A stretch of 64,000 nucleotides of DNA from Deltaproteobacteria bacterium (GTDB lineage Bacteria; Desulfobacterota; Desulfobacteria; Desulfobacterales; Desulfatibacillaceae): the NCBI GenBank assembly GCA_016235345.1, contig JACRLG010000011.1, forward strand, positions 1 through 64,000, written 5' to 3'. Positions within the stretch are counted from its first letter, which is position 1. Each line of letters starts with the position of its first letter. Positions 36,769 to 45,153 of the stretch are shown piece by piece. A program made the position numbers and the translations under genes. A model generated the notes under the pieces. It was not told the origin of the DNA. It saw only the letters and a program-made list of their open reading frames with translations, and did not search any database.

Positions 36769-37599
36769 ATGAAATCCCTGAAAGACAAGGTGGCCGTGGT
36801 GACGGGGGCCGCATCCGGCATAGGCCGCGAATTGTCGAAAGTCCTGGCCTCTGAGGGCTGCCATTTGGCCGTGGCGGATAAAAACGCCGAAGGTTTGCTG
36901 GAAACCGCTGGCATGCTGGAAAAAATCGGCGTCCGCACACTTTCGAGCCAGGTGGATGTCTCCAGCGCCGGGGATGTGGAGAAATTCGCGGCTCAGGTCA
37001 TGGAACAGTTCGGACGTGTGGATATTATAATCAACAACGCTGGCATCGCCGTAGTGGCCCATATTGACCAAACGAACACTCCCGCATTCCAGAATGTCAT
37101 GAACGTAAACTTCTGGGGCGTCTACAACGGGGTGACAGCCTTTCTTCCTTATCTGAAGAAACAGGGCTTTGGGCACATCGTCAACATATCCAGTGTGTTC
37201 GGACTGTGGGGCATACCCACCCAGGCCGCATACAACTGCAGCAAGTTCGCGGTGCGGGGGCTTTCGGAGTCCCTGGCCCAGGAGCTTTCGGGAACCGGCA
37301 TAAAAGTCTCCTGCGTCTATCCGGGCGGAATCAGGACTAATATTGCAAAAAGCGCCGGGTTCAATCAGTCTTTCGGGCCGTTTAAGGACAAGGAAACCTT
37401 CCGGAAGCTTTTCGACGAGCACCTGGCCATTACCTCCCCGGAAAAGGCGGCCCTGTGCATAGTCAGGGGCATAAAGGCAAACCGCGCGAGGATACTCATC
37501 GGCCCGGACGCCTACCTTATGGATTATACCCAGAGGCTTTTCCCAAGGCTTTACCAGAACATCATCCCGGCGGCCATAAAACTGATGGGGAGGAAATGA
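36769..37599 (+). CDS. Short-chain dehydrogenase/reductase
   Basis: 276 residues, classical SDR: cofactor motif TGAASGIG (12-19), NNAGIA, Ser141/142, Tyr155-x3-Lys159 (YNCSK) and a CVYPGGIRT segment after it. Asp37 in VADKN points to NAD(H). In this operon it most likely oxidises a 3-hydroxyacyl-CoA. Its stop overlaps the start of the thiolase gene (ATGA). A C-terminal helical tail beyond residue 240 is longer than in small SDRs. Confidence 0.88.
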   Translation: MKSLKDKVAVVTGAASGIGRELSKVLASEGCHLAVADKNAEGLLETAGMLEKIGVRTLSSQVDVSSAGDVEKFAAQVMEQFGRVDIIINNAGIAVVAHIDQTNTPAFQNVMNVNFWGVYNGVTAFLPYLKKQGFGHIVNISSVFGLWGIPTQAAYNCSKFAVRGLSESLAQELSGTGIKVSCVYPGGIRTNIAKSAGFNQSFGPFKDKETFRKLFDEHLAITSPEKAALCIVRGIKANRARILIGPDAYLMDYTQRLFPRLYQNIIPAAIKLMGRK

Positions 37600-38855
37600 A
37601 AGAAATGTCGCAAGACGTTTACATAATCGGAACGGCCATGACCAAGTTCGGCAAATACCTGGAAAAAGGGGTGAAGACCCTTGCCGGCGAAGCCCTTGAC
37701 CTGGTTCTTAAGGATGCGGGTCTTTCGCGTGGCGATATCGAGGCCGCTTGGTTTTCAAACTCAGGATGGGGCTACCACTCATTCCAGCACGCCGTGCGGG
37801 GCCAGGTGGCGCTTTCCGCAGGCGGCCTGGAAGGCCTTCCCATCGTTAATGTGGAAAACGCCTGCGCAAGCGGATCCACCGCCCTTCACTCCGCCTGGGC
37901 GGCTGTAAAAGCCGGAATATACGACTGTGTTTTGGCCCTGGGGGCTGAAAAGATGTACGACGCCGACAAGGCCAAAACCATGATGATGTTCATGTCAGGC
38001 TCGGATGTGGAGGAGCTTTCGGTCTTCATGGAAAAATTCCGGGAGGCTGAGCAGAAACGAAAAGAAAAAGAGGCCCGCGAAAAGGGCCTGGAACCGCCGA
38101 AACCCGGCGGCGGCGGGCACTCGGCCTTCGTGGATCTATATTCCATAGGCGCCCGCATGCACATGGAAAAATACGGAACCACCCAGCGCCAATACGCAGT
38201 CATCGCGGCCAAGGCGCACATGAACTCCGTCATGAATCCCTACGCCCAATACACCTTTCCCATGACCGTGGAGGAAGTTCTGGCAGACCGGGAGGTCAGC
38301 TTTCCCCTGACCCGCGCCATGTGTGCACCCGTGGGGGATGGGGCTGCTGCGGTGATTTTGTGCGGCGAAAACTTTCTTAAGCGCCGGGGAACCCGAAGAA
38401 GCCTGCGTATCCGCGCCTCGGTTTTAAAGTCGGGAACCCGCACCGGCGACAACGATATATGCGCCCGTGCTTCCCGGGCTGCATACGAGATGGCCGGGTT
38501 GGGGCCGGAAGACATACACGTGGTGGAAGTCCATGACGCCACGGCCTTCGGGGAGCTTCACCAGTGCGAGCAGATGGGCTTCTGCCCTGTGGGGGAAGGC
38601 GGCCCCTTTGCCGAAAGCGGAGCAACAGCCATCGGGGGGAAGATTCCCATCAATCCCGGAGGCGGGCTCATCGCCCGTGGCCATCCAGTGGGAGCTTCCG
38701 GGCTTGCCCAGGTCTTCGAGCTTGCCGCGCACTTAAACGGCGAGGCGGGGAAAAGGCAGGTAACAGGCGCACGCATGGCGCTTGCGGAAAACGGCGGCGG
38801 ATTCCTTGGCACGGGCGAGGCTGCCATGGCGGTCCACATACTGGAAAAGGTTTAG
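37596..38855 (+). CDS. Thiolase (SCP2/lipid-transfer type)
   Basis: 419 residues. Cys90 in ENACASGS is the acyl-binding nucleophile and His363 in GLIARGHPVGASG is the base. The C-terminal second Cys of classical thiolases is missing (AENGGGFLGTGEA), which is the pattern of SCP2-type thiolases and of non-cleaving relatives. A Lys/Glu/Arg-rich insertion (about 150-175) is unusual. It would cleave a 3-ketoacyl-CoA with CoA, completing beta-oxidation in this operon. Start overlaps the SDR stop. Confidence 0.85.
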   Translation: MKEMSQDVYIIGTAMTKFGKYLEKGVKTLAGEALDLVLKDAGLSRGDIEAAWFSNSGWGYHSFQHAVRGQVALSAGGLEGLPIVNVENACASGSTALHSAWAAVKAGIYDCVLALGAEKMYDADKAKTMMMFMSGSDVEELSVFMEKFREAEQKRKEKEAREKGLEPPKPGGGGHSAFVDLYSIGARMHMEKYGTTQRQYAVIAAKAHMNSVMNPYAQYTFPMTVEEVLADREVSFPLTRAMCAPVGDGAAAVILCGENFLKRRGTRRSLRIRASVLKSGTRTGDNDICARASRAAYEMAGLGPEDIHVVEVHDATAFGELHQCEQMGFCPVGEGGPFAESGATAIGGKIPINPGGGLIARGHPVGASGLAQVFELAAHLNGEAGKRQVTGARMALAENGGGFLGTGEAAMAVHILEKV

Positions 38856-38864
38856 GGGGCTGAT

Positions 38865-39596
38865 ATGTCCGAGACCGGCAAGGATAATCGAGACGCTTTT
38901 CTGGAAAAGCTTAAGGCCGAGTTCACGGAAACAGAGAAAGTGATCTTAAGCCGCAGAAGCGTCCGCCAGTTCAAAAAGGAACAGGTCCCGGAGTTCATGG
39001 TGAAAAGAATTCTGGAGGCTGGCAGGTTCGCCCCCTCCGCCGGTAACTTCCAGCCCTGGAAATTCATCGTGGTGAGGGATCAGGAGATAATCGGCGGCAT
39101 CACAAAAACCGTGATGGACACCTGCCGCTCCTTTACAAGGATAGTGGACTACAGGGCCGGGGGCTCGCCCTTTATTCGCAGCATGGCCAAGTTTTTAACC
39201 TGGCTTAAGCCCAACGAACTGCATCCCATGCCTTTTTCAGCTCTGCCCCTGGTGGCCGCTGGGAAGCTTTCACTTTTTCACGGCGCGCCCACGGTCATCA
39301 TCATATTGAAAGATGTCCGGGGTGTGTCGAAGCCGGACCTCGATTGCGGCATAGCGGGCCAGAATATGGTGCTGGCTGCTCACAGCATGGGGCTGGGAAC
39401 CTGTTGGGTGGGCTTTTCCAAGCTGGCCCTGGACAGGAACACCCAATGGAAAAAAAGGCTTGGAATAAAATACCCGTACAGGTTCGCCTCAAGCCTCGCC
39501 ATAGGCTGGCCGAAGGGCAATCCCGACGGGATGGTTCCCAGACAACTCCATGCAATTGACTGGCACGAGAACGGCGGCATCCAAACCGTCTACTGA
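38865..39596 (+). CDS. Nitroreductase-family FMN oxidoreductase
   Basis: 243 residues. N-terminal RRSVRQFKKEQV and RFAPSAGNFQPWKF are the FMN-phosphate and dimer motifs; GLGTCWVG precedes the C-terminal end. The protein starts after a GGGGGCT ribosome-binding site. A ferredoxin gene follows 15 bp later. Members act on nitro, quinone or enoate substrates. In this setting it is more likely a dedicated electron-transfer or acyl-CoA-linked reductase using the ferredoxin, but that is inference. Confidence 0.85.
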   Translation: MSETGKDNRDAFLEKLKAEFTETEKVILSRRSVRQFKKEQVPEFMVKRILEAGRFAPSAGNFQPWKFIVVRDQEIIGGITKTVMDTCRSFTRIVDYRAGGSPFIRSMAKFLTWLKPNELHPMPFSALPLVAAGKLSLFHGAPTVIIILKDVRGVSKPDLDCGIAGQNMVLAAHSMGLGTCWVGFSKLALDRNTQWKKRLGIKYPYRFASSLAIGWPKGNPDGMVPRQLHAIDWHENGGIQTVY

Positions 39597-39611
39597 CAAG
39601 AAAGGGCTGCT

Positions 39612-39929
39612 ATGGGAGCCTTCGGCTTTCTGGACCGATTCCGAATCCCGACATATGACGATCCTTTTCAAATGCGATACGGATCGGTTGAAATAGATCC
39701 CGATAAATGTATCGGCTGCGCCCTGTGCGCAGGGGCATGCCCGGCGGACGCCATTTTCATGGAGTGTGAAAAAGCGCGGCCCAGGCTCGCCAAAGAGAAC
39801 TTTTGCGCCTTCTGCGGAGACTGCGCGGCCATATGCCCAAAAGGGGCGGTCACGCTTATAAGCCCTTACGGATTTTCAAGGTTTTTCAAAACGTTGGACC
39901 GCGAAGGCCTGAGTCTTCCGAGGCTTTGA
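39612..39929 (+). CDS. 2[4Fe-4S] ferredoxin
   Basis: 105 residues with two clusters: Cys33, 36, 39, 43 (CIGCALCAGACP) and Cys65, 68, 71, 75 (CAFCGDCAAICP). A basic N-terminal extension precedes. It sits between the nitroreductase-like protein and the CoA ligase and most likely carries electrons for the former or for the acyl-CoA dehydrogenase pair. Confidence 0.92.
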   Translation: MGAFGFLDRFRIPTYDDPFQMRYGSVEIDPDKCIGCALCAGACPADAIFMECEKARPRLAKENFCAFCGDCAAICPKGAVTLISPYGFSRFFKTLDREGLSLPRL

Positions 39930-39956
39930 CATTTCAAGAAAAAAGGAACAGACACC

Positions 39957-41552
39957 ATGAGCCATGAACGGATGGCTATTCCGCAGAAAACGTCCTACTG
40001 GTCCGAAGAGCTGGAAAGACAGGCCGAGATCAACAAAGACAAGGCCTTCCTGTACCTGGTGCAGGAAAGGCGCTCGGTTTCATACGGAAAGATGAACGAA
40101 AACGCCAACCGCCTGGCCAACTTTCTGCTCTCGAAGGGAGCAAGGCCCGGCGACGGGCTGGCGACCCTCATGGGGAACTCCGCCATGTTTCTGGACGCCT
40201 TTTTCGGAATCCAGAAGATAGGAATGTACATAAACCCGGTCAACACCGGCCTTAGGGGCGAGGGCCTCTCCTTCATCATAGACAACTGCGACGCCCGCTT
40301 CCTGATGGTGGATTACGACAAGCTGGACCTTTATCAAAGCGTTCGGGGGGCCACCCCGAAAATAACGCATGTGATAGTGAACACCTTTGGAGCCCCTGAT
40401 GATTTCAAGGTTCCGAAAGGAATGCTGGACCTTAAGGAGGCCTACTCCGCCGACGTTTCCTGCGCGAAACCAAGGGTTGATTTTTGCCTCAATTCGCTGC
40501 TTCTCATAATGTACACCTCCGGCACAACGGGGCTCCCCAAGGGGGTCGTCTTCAGATACAACAAAAATCTGGTTGAAAAGATAAGGCTGCTTTCCCAGTT
40601 CGTGATGACTCCCGATTCGATCTATTACTCACCCCTGGCGCTGTTTCACGGAAACGCCCTTTTCGTGGCCATGACCCAGGTGCTGGTTGCCGGGGCCACC
40701 CTTGCGCTTTCCACTAAATTTTCCGCCTCCAGGTTCTGGGAGGAGGTTTCCGAGTCTTGCGCCACAATATTCAATACTGTGGGAGCGATTATTCCAATTC
40801 TCCTCAAGCAGCCGGCAAGCCCCTTTGAAAAGACCCACCGCGTAAAGTTCATCATCTCGGCGGGATGTCCTGCTGACATGTGGGAGCCCTTCGAAAAAAG
40901 GTTCGGCGTCACCATCTACGAAGCGTACGGTTCCATTGACGGCACCGGCTCCATCATGAACCTTGGGAATGCGCCCAAGGGCTCCGTTGGACAGACTCTG
41001 TTATCCGACATCCGGCTGGTTGATGAGAAGGGCTGCGATGTCCCGGTTGGAACTGCTGGCGAGCTCCTCTTTCGGGTCAATCCCGACAGGAAGAGTACAG
41101 TTGAATACTACAAAAACGACGACGCCACCATATCCAAGACCAGGGGTGAATGGGAGCACACCGGAGACTACATGTACAGGGACTGCGCGGGCTATCTTTA
41201 TTTTGTAGGCCGCAAGACGGATTCCATGCGAAGGCGCGGTGAGAATGTTTCAGCCTACGAGGTGGAAAAGGTAATTCTTAACAACCCCATGATACAGGAG
41301 TGCGCCGTCTACGGGGTTCCCTCCGAAATGACCGAGGACGAGATCATGGCCTCTGTGACTCTGGTGAACGGCAGTCGGATGCTCCCGTCGGAGCTTCGTG
41401 ACTTTTTGAAGGACAAACTCGCCCGGTACGCCATTCCACGTTACATAAGGATAGTGGACGATTTCCCGCGAACCGAGACCTTCCGCATAAAGAAAAACGA
41501 ACTCAAGGCCCTGGGCGTTACGCAGGATACCTGGGACGCGGAAAATCCATGA
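39957..41552 (+). CDS. AMP-forming acyl-CoA synthetase/ligase
   Basis: 531 residues. The P-loop YTSGTTGLPKGV, the A-domain segment YEAYGSIDGTG, the hinge and C-terminal SMRRRGENVSAYEVE, and Lys in FRIKKNELK are all present. The RRRGENVSAYEVE block is typical of the CaiC/carnitine-CoA-ligase-like branch, but the acid substrate cannot be named. It activates the operon's starting acid to its CoA ester at the cost of ATP, later partly regained by Ptb and Buk. Confidence 0.9.
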   Translation: MSHERMAIPQKTSYWSEELERQAEINKDKAFLYLVQERRSVSYGKMNENANRLANFLLSKGARPGDGLATLMGNSAMFLDAFFGIQKIGMYINPVNTGLRGEGLSFIIDNCDARFLMVDYDKLDLYQSVRGATPKITHVIVNTFGAPDDFKVPKGMLDLKEAYSADVSCAKPRVDFCLNSLLLIMYTSGTTGLPKGVVFRYNKNLVEKIRLLSQFVMTPDSIYYSPLALFHGNALFVAMTQVLVAGATLALSTKFSASRFWEEVSESCATIFNTVGAIIPILLKQPASPFEKTHRVKFIISAGCPADMWEPFEKRFGVTIYEAYGSIDGTGSIMNLGNAPKGSVGQTLLSDIRLVDEKGCDVPVGTAGELLFRVNPDRKSTVEYYKNDDATISKTRGEWEHTGDYMYRDCAGYLYFVGRKTDSMRRRGENVSAYEVEKVILNNPMIQECAVYGVPSEMTEDEIMASVTLVNGSRMLPSELRDFLKDKLARYAIPRYIRIVDDFPRTETFRIKKNELKALGVTQDTWDAENP

Positions 41553-41564
41553 GCTCCAGAAATA

Positions 41565-42509
41565 ATGGCGGTTCTAATGATCAGAAACTTTAAGGAGCTT
41601 CTGGCCGAAGCGCGGGCGACGCCTCCCATCACCGTTTCCGTAGCCGCAGCCGACGAGGGCGAGACCTTGAAGGCCGTGGTGGAGGCGGCCAAGATTGGGC
41701 TTGCGAAAGCGGTCCTTGCAGGTGACCGGAACATCATCGAGGAAATGCTGGCGCGGGAGTCCGTCCCCGCCCAAACTTTCGAGATACTCCACGAAAAAAA
41801 CCCCGTAAAGGCTGCGGCCCTTGCTGTCCAGGCGGTCAGCGGCGGGCGCGCCGACATATTAATGAAGGGAGGGGTTTCCACCTCCAAATTTTTGCAGTCG
41901 GCCCTTTCCGCCCAAGGGGGCCTCCGGCGCGGGCTTTTCAGCGATGTTGCCGTTTACGAGGACCAGCGGTCGGAAGCAAGGCTGGTGCTGGTTTCGGACG
42001 GCGGGGTCAATATCCTGCCAACCATAAGGCAGAAGCTGGAAATTATTGGAAACGCCGTGAGAGTCGCCCATCGCCTGGGTATCAAAAGCCCAAAGGTGGC
42101 TCTTCTCTCCGGGTCCGAGAAGGTTCACCCGGATTTCGGCTCCACAATAGATGCGGTGGCCCTGGTGAAAATCTGCCAGGACAGCCCGGTGGAAGGCTGC
42201 GTGGTGGACGGGCCCTTCGCACTTGATAACGCCATAGACGAGGCATCTGCCAGAAAAAAGGGCATAGAATCGCCGGTGGCCGGGCGCGCCGACATCCTGA
42301 TCGTGCCCAGCCTCGAGGCTGGAAACATCTTCACAAAGGGTCTTCAGTATTATGCAGGAAAAATGCTGATCCACGTTGGAATGGGTGCCTTGGCGCCCAT
42401 TCTCATAGACTCGCGCTCGGCCACATACGCTGAAAAGATGCTCTCCCTGGCCCTGGCGAAGCTCATGTGCGGAAAAGATTCTTACGGAAACGGACCGTCC
42501 GATGATTGA
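41565..42509 (+). CDS. ptb: Phosphate butyryltransferase (phosphate acyltransferase)
   Basis: 314 residues of the PTA/PTB family. SGGRADILMKGGVSTSKFLQ carries the phosphate/acyl-binding strand. It converts an acyl-CoA (short chain such as butyryl-CoA) and phosphate to acyl phosphate. The end overlaps the ACT gene, and butyrate kinase follows, so the pair gives substrate-level phosphorylation. ATG at 41565 or 41577. Confidence 0.85.
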   Translation: MAVLMIRNFKELLAEARATPPITVSVAAADEGETLKAVVEAAKIGLAKAVLAGDRNIIEEMLARESVPAQTFEILHEKNPVKAAALAVQAVSGGRADILMKGGVSTSKFLQSALSAQGGLRRGLFSDVAVYEDQRSEARLVLVSDGGVNILPTIRQKLEIIGNAVRVAHRLGIKSPKVALLSGSEKVHPDFGSTIDAVALVKICQDSPVEGCVVDGPFALDNAIDEASARKKGIESPVAGRADILIVPSLEAGNIFTKGLQYYAGKMLIHVGMGALAPILIDSRSATYAEKMLSLALAKLMCGKDSYGNGPSDD

Positions 42510-42951
42510 AGACAGCGACTATATGATACCCCAGCTATCGGTTTTCATCGAAAACAGGCTTGCAAGTCTTTCAGAGCTTGCGCGCCGCCTGGCGGATGAA
42601 AACATCAATCTTCGAGGATTTACTCTCGCCGAATCAAGGGAGTTCGGAACCGTTCGCATCATAGTGGCGGAGGTGGAGGCCTGTAAGGTTGCGTTGAATA
42701 AGGCGGGCTACCACTACGTGGAAACCCCGGTGCTGGCTGTGGAAGTCACGGACAGGCCGGGAGGCATGGCCAATGTTCTTGAACACCTTGCCTGTTCACA
42801 CATAAACGTGGACTACGCATACGCCATGACAGAAAAGCACGGACTGAGCGCCGTAATCATTTTGCGGGTGGATGATTTGAAAAAGGCCGTCATGGTCTTG
42901 AAGAAGACGAATGTTCGGCTGCTTTCGCGGAAGGACATTACACTGATATGA
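42502..42951 (+). CDS. Tandem ACT-domain protein
   Basis: 149 residues forming two ACT folds (about 8-72 and 77-145: LSVFIENRLASLSELARRLA and LAVEVTDRPGGMANVLEHLA). Free-standing ACT proteins bind amino acids or similar small ligands and tune neighbouring enzymes. Its position between ptb and buk, with overlapping starts on both sides, suggests it regulates that pair allosterically. The ligand is unknown. Confidence 0.88.
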   Translation: MIEDSDYMIPQLSVFIENRLASLSELARRLADENINLRGFTLAESREFGTVRIIVAEVEACKVALNKAGYHYVETPVLAVEVTDRPGGMANVLEHLACSHINVDYAYAMTEKHGLSAVIILRVDDLKKAVMVLKKTNVRLLSRKDITLI

Positions 42952-44033
42952 AGACCCAAGGCAAGGACGCGGGCGGGTTCCGAATACTCGTAATCAATCC
43001 CGGAAGCACATCCACCAAGGTTGCGCTGTTTCACGGCGAAATATGTGTGGCGTCCAGCACCCTCAATCATTCAGGCGAAGAGCTTGCGGTGTTCAATAAG
43101 GTAATGGACCAGTTGGATATGAGGACGGAGGCCGTTCTTGCGTTCTGCTCGGAAAACGGAATTTTGAGGGCGGACGCCGTTGTGGGACGCGGCGGTCTTC
43201 TAAGGCCCGTTGCCGGAGGAACTTTTCGGGTGAACCACGCCATGATCCGGGACCTTATGGAATCAAGGTTCGGAGAGCACGCATCAAATTTGGGGCCCAT
43301 CCTTGCAGATAGGTTCGGGGAAAAGTTTGGCGCCCCGGCGTTCATCGTGGACCCTGTAAGCGTGGACGAGTATGAGCCTTGCTCAAGGATTTCGGGCTTT
43401 CCCGGCATTGAGAGGCGATGCCGCACCCATGCCCTTAACATAAAGGCGGTTGCACGCAGGTGCGCGGAGGAACTCAACAAGCCTCTTCGGGATACGAATT
43501 TCGTGGTGGCGCATTTGGGAGGCGGTATCTCAGTATGCGCCCTTGCTGGCGGACGGATAATTGATTCCACCGACGGCCTTCTGGGCGAAGGGCCTTTTTC
43601 CATGGAGCGGGCCGGGACCCTTCCGATTAGCGGGGTCATTGACCTTTGCTTCGATAAGGGGCTTTCGAAAAAGGAGGTGCTCCACCTCTTTTCAAGATGC
43701 TCCGGTTTTTTTGGATACACCGGGATTGGTAGTTTTAAGGATATATTAGAGCTGATTGAAGCAGGCGACAGGACGGCGCTTCTGGTTTTCGAGGCAATGG
43801 TAAGGCAGGTGGTAAAATGGATCGCCGCAATGGCGGCCCTTTTCAAGGGGGCTGCAGACTCGATAATCCTCACGGGCGGGATGGCAAACTCTCTTCTTTT
43901 AACCTACGCCATACAGGAGTACATCGGGCACCTGGCCCGCGTGATTGTATATCCGGGCGAGTTCGAGATGGAGGCTCTGGCCGGGGGCGTTTGCCGAATC
44001 CTTAAAAAATCCGAACCTGAATTGGATTACTGA
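42948..44033 (+). CDS. buk: Butyrate kinase
   Basis: 361 residues of the acetokinase family. ASKHA motifs: ILVINPGSTSTKVALF (phosphate 1), GRGGLLRPV, VVAHLGGGISVCAL and the C-terminal IILTGGMANS adenosine motif. It forms ATP from butyryl phosphate (or branched/medium homologues). The ATG overlaps the stop of the ACT gene. Last gene of the sigma-54 operon. Confidence 0.92.
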   Translation: MKTQGKDAGGFRILVINPGSTSTKVALFHGEICVASSTLNHSGEELAVFNKVMDQLDMRTEAVLAFCSENGILRADAVVGRGGLLRPVAGGTFRVNHAMIRDLMESRFGEHASNLGPILADRFGEKFGAPAFIVDPVSVDEYEPCSRISGFPGIERRCRTHALNIKAVARRCAEELNKPLRDTNFVVAHLGGGISVCALAGGRIIDSTDGLLGEGPFSMERAGTLPISGVIDLCFDKGLSKKEVLHLFSRCSGFFGYTGIGSFKDILELIEAGDRTALLVFEAMVRQVVKWIAAMAALFKGAADSIILTGGMANSLLLTYAIQEYIGHLARVIVYPGEFEMEALAGGVCRILKKSEPELDY

Positions 44034-44142
44034 GGCGCACCCGGCCCGCGGCTGATTGAGTCCGGGCTGTCTTGTCCATCAGCGTGTTTCGGACTGGCTT
44101 CGGAACGCGAAGCTATCAATGTTTTCGAGGCTTTCCGGGAAA

Positions 44143-44167
44143 AGTCCCACACGGATTCACACACGGG
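44143..44167 (+). repeat. Island-end direct repeat, copy R2
   Basis: Contains CCCACACGGATTCACACAC; same orientation as R1 and R3, 350 bp inside the right end of the island. Confidence 0.6.
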
Positions 44168-44447
44168 GGCGGGAAACCCGTCGCTTGGAGCTGGTTCAGA
44201 CGCCGGTTCGGAAAATCTTAGGCGCTTGCCAGTGGTAAAATCGGCTCCGATCACCGGAGAAAAATCGTGCCAGACCGCAAAGGCCCAGAACGGCGGAAAA
44301 CCTTGATACCACTACATATAGGAACGCCGAGTCACGGTTGGGCGGACTGTCCGTTTCGGGTAGCCCCATCTGCGCAAATGTTTGGTTTATTGATGGAAAA
44401 AGGTATGAAAATTCAACGGAGTCGCGGTTTTACTGCATCTATGCAAA

Positions 44448-44472
44448 AGTCCCACACGGATTCACACACAGC
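44448..44472 (+). repeat. Island-end direct repeat, copy R3
   Basis: Contains CCCACACGGATTCACACAC, identical in core to R2, and lies 45 bp from the 3' end of the intact tRNA-Thr. Confidence 0.6.
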
Positions 44473-44516
44473 AAAAAAATGGGTCACGACCGTAAGCCGT
44501 AACCCATTGATTTTAC

Positions 44517-44592
44517 TGGAGCCAGCGGAGGGACTCGAACCCACGACCCACTGATTACAAATCAGTAGCTCTGCCAACTGAGCTACGCTGGC
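44517..44592 (-). tRNA. tRNA-Thr(TGT), intact
   Basis: Acceptor GCCAGCG/CGCTGGC pairs fully, anticodon loop TTTGTAA gives TGT, T-loop TTCGAGT, discriminator U and encoded CCA. Its 3' half (44517-44562) is duplicated at 898-943, so it is the presumed regenerated attachment site of the island. Confidence 0.95.
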
Positions 44593-45153
44593 TTTGTCCG
44601 TCCGCCCTTTGTCCGCCTGTTGCCCGCAGCGGCCAAGAAACGACATGTCTAATCGCAGAACTCAAAAATTACAATACCTGAATTTTATCATATTCAACCA
44701 TTTTTTCAGATTATTTCAAGTTATAATCAAAAATTACTTATATGGTCCTATTATATCAGTTTTTCATCGAAAATCAAAATCCAGACCCTCTTTTATTGAC
44801 AAGCGGCACATCCCCTGTTAAAGGACGGAAAATCAGGATGGCTCGCCCTCAACCGGCGGAACAACAACCTGACCCCCTTGGCGGCTCGGCCTTCATCAAT
44901 ATATAGTTGTTCGCCATTCCGCCAATCGTCTGTTTCGGCTGCCCCGGCCCCGAAACGGACCATTGGAATAATCTTTCCACTTGCCATTTCGACCCGTTAT
45001 CTTTCTCTCCGCGAGAACCTGGGGGACCGTCCCTTTGGAGCGACACATCTTCGCCTCAGATAGCCACATCAGAACAAAATGCGTCCTTCCTTTTCCGTCG
45101 AGAGCATCCGATTCGCAAATTATCGCCAACCACCATAAAGCCACAGGAACGCC
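44593..45153. other. Intergenic region between tRNA-Thr and mltD
   Basis: No gene visible. 44640-44810 is strongly A+T-rich and should hold the tRNA array promoter (minus strand); the rest has only short frames without family resemblance. Confidence 0.5.

Larger units (their letters stand above)
44034..44516. other. Non-coding right end of the island
   Basis: No recognisable gene. Two copies of the 21-25 bp repeat (44143-44167, 44448-44472) lie here, in the same orientation as R1 near the left end. The tRNA-Thr 3' end follows. Confidence 0.6.
898..44562. mobile_element. Putative 43.6 kb genomic island inserted in tRNA-Thr(TGT)
   Basis: The boundaries are two direct copies of a 46-bp tRNA-Thr 3' half: the orphan fragment 898-943 and the corresponding part of the intact gene, 44517-44562. 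The Thr-Tyr-Gly array is split at exactly this point. Inside are a frameshifted tyrosine integrase (17613-18260), an IS3 orfA stub (14781-14870), truncated cls and tetR remnants, and complete catabolic operons. Both flanks carry tRNA or house-keeping genes. No intact integrase is visible, so the element is probably immobilised. The alternative is an old rearrangement of a duplicated tRNA array without an element. Confidence 0.65.
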
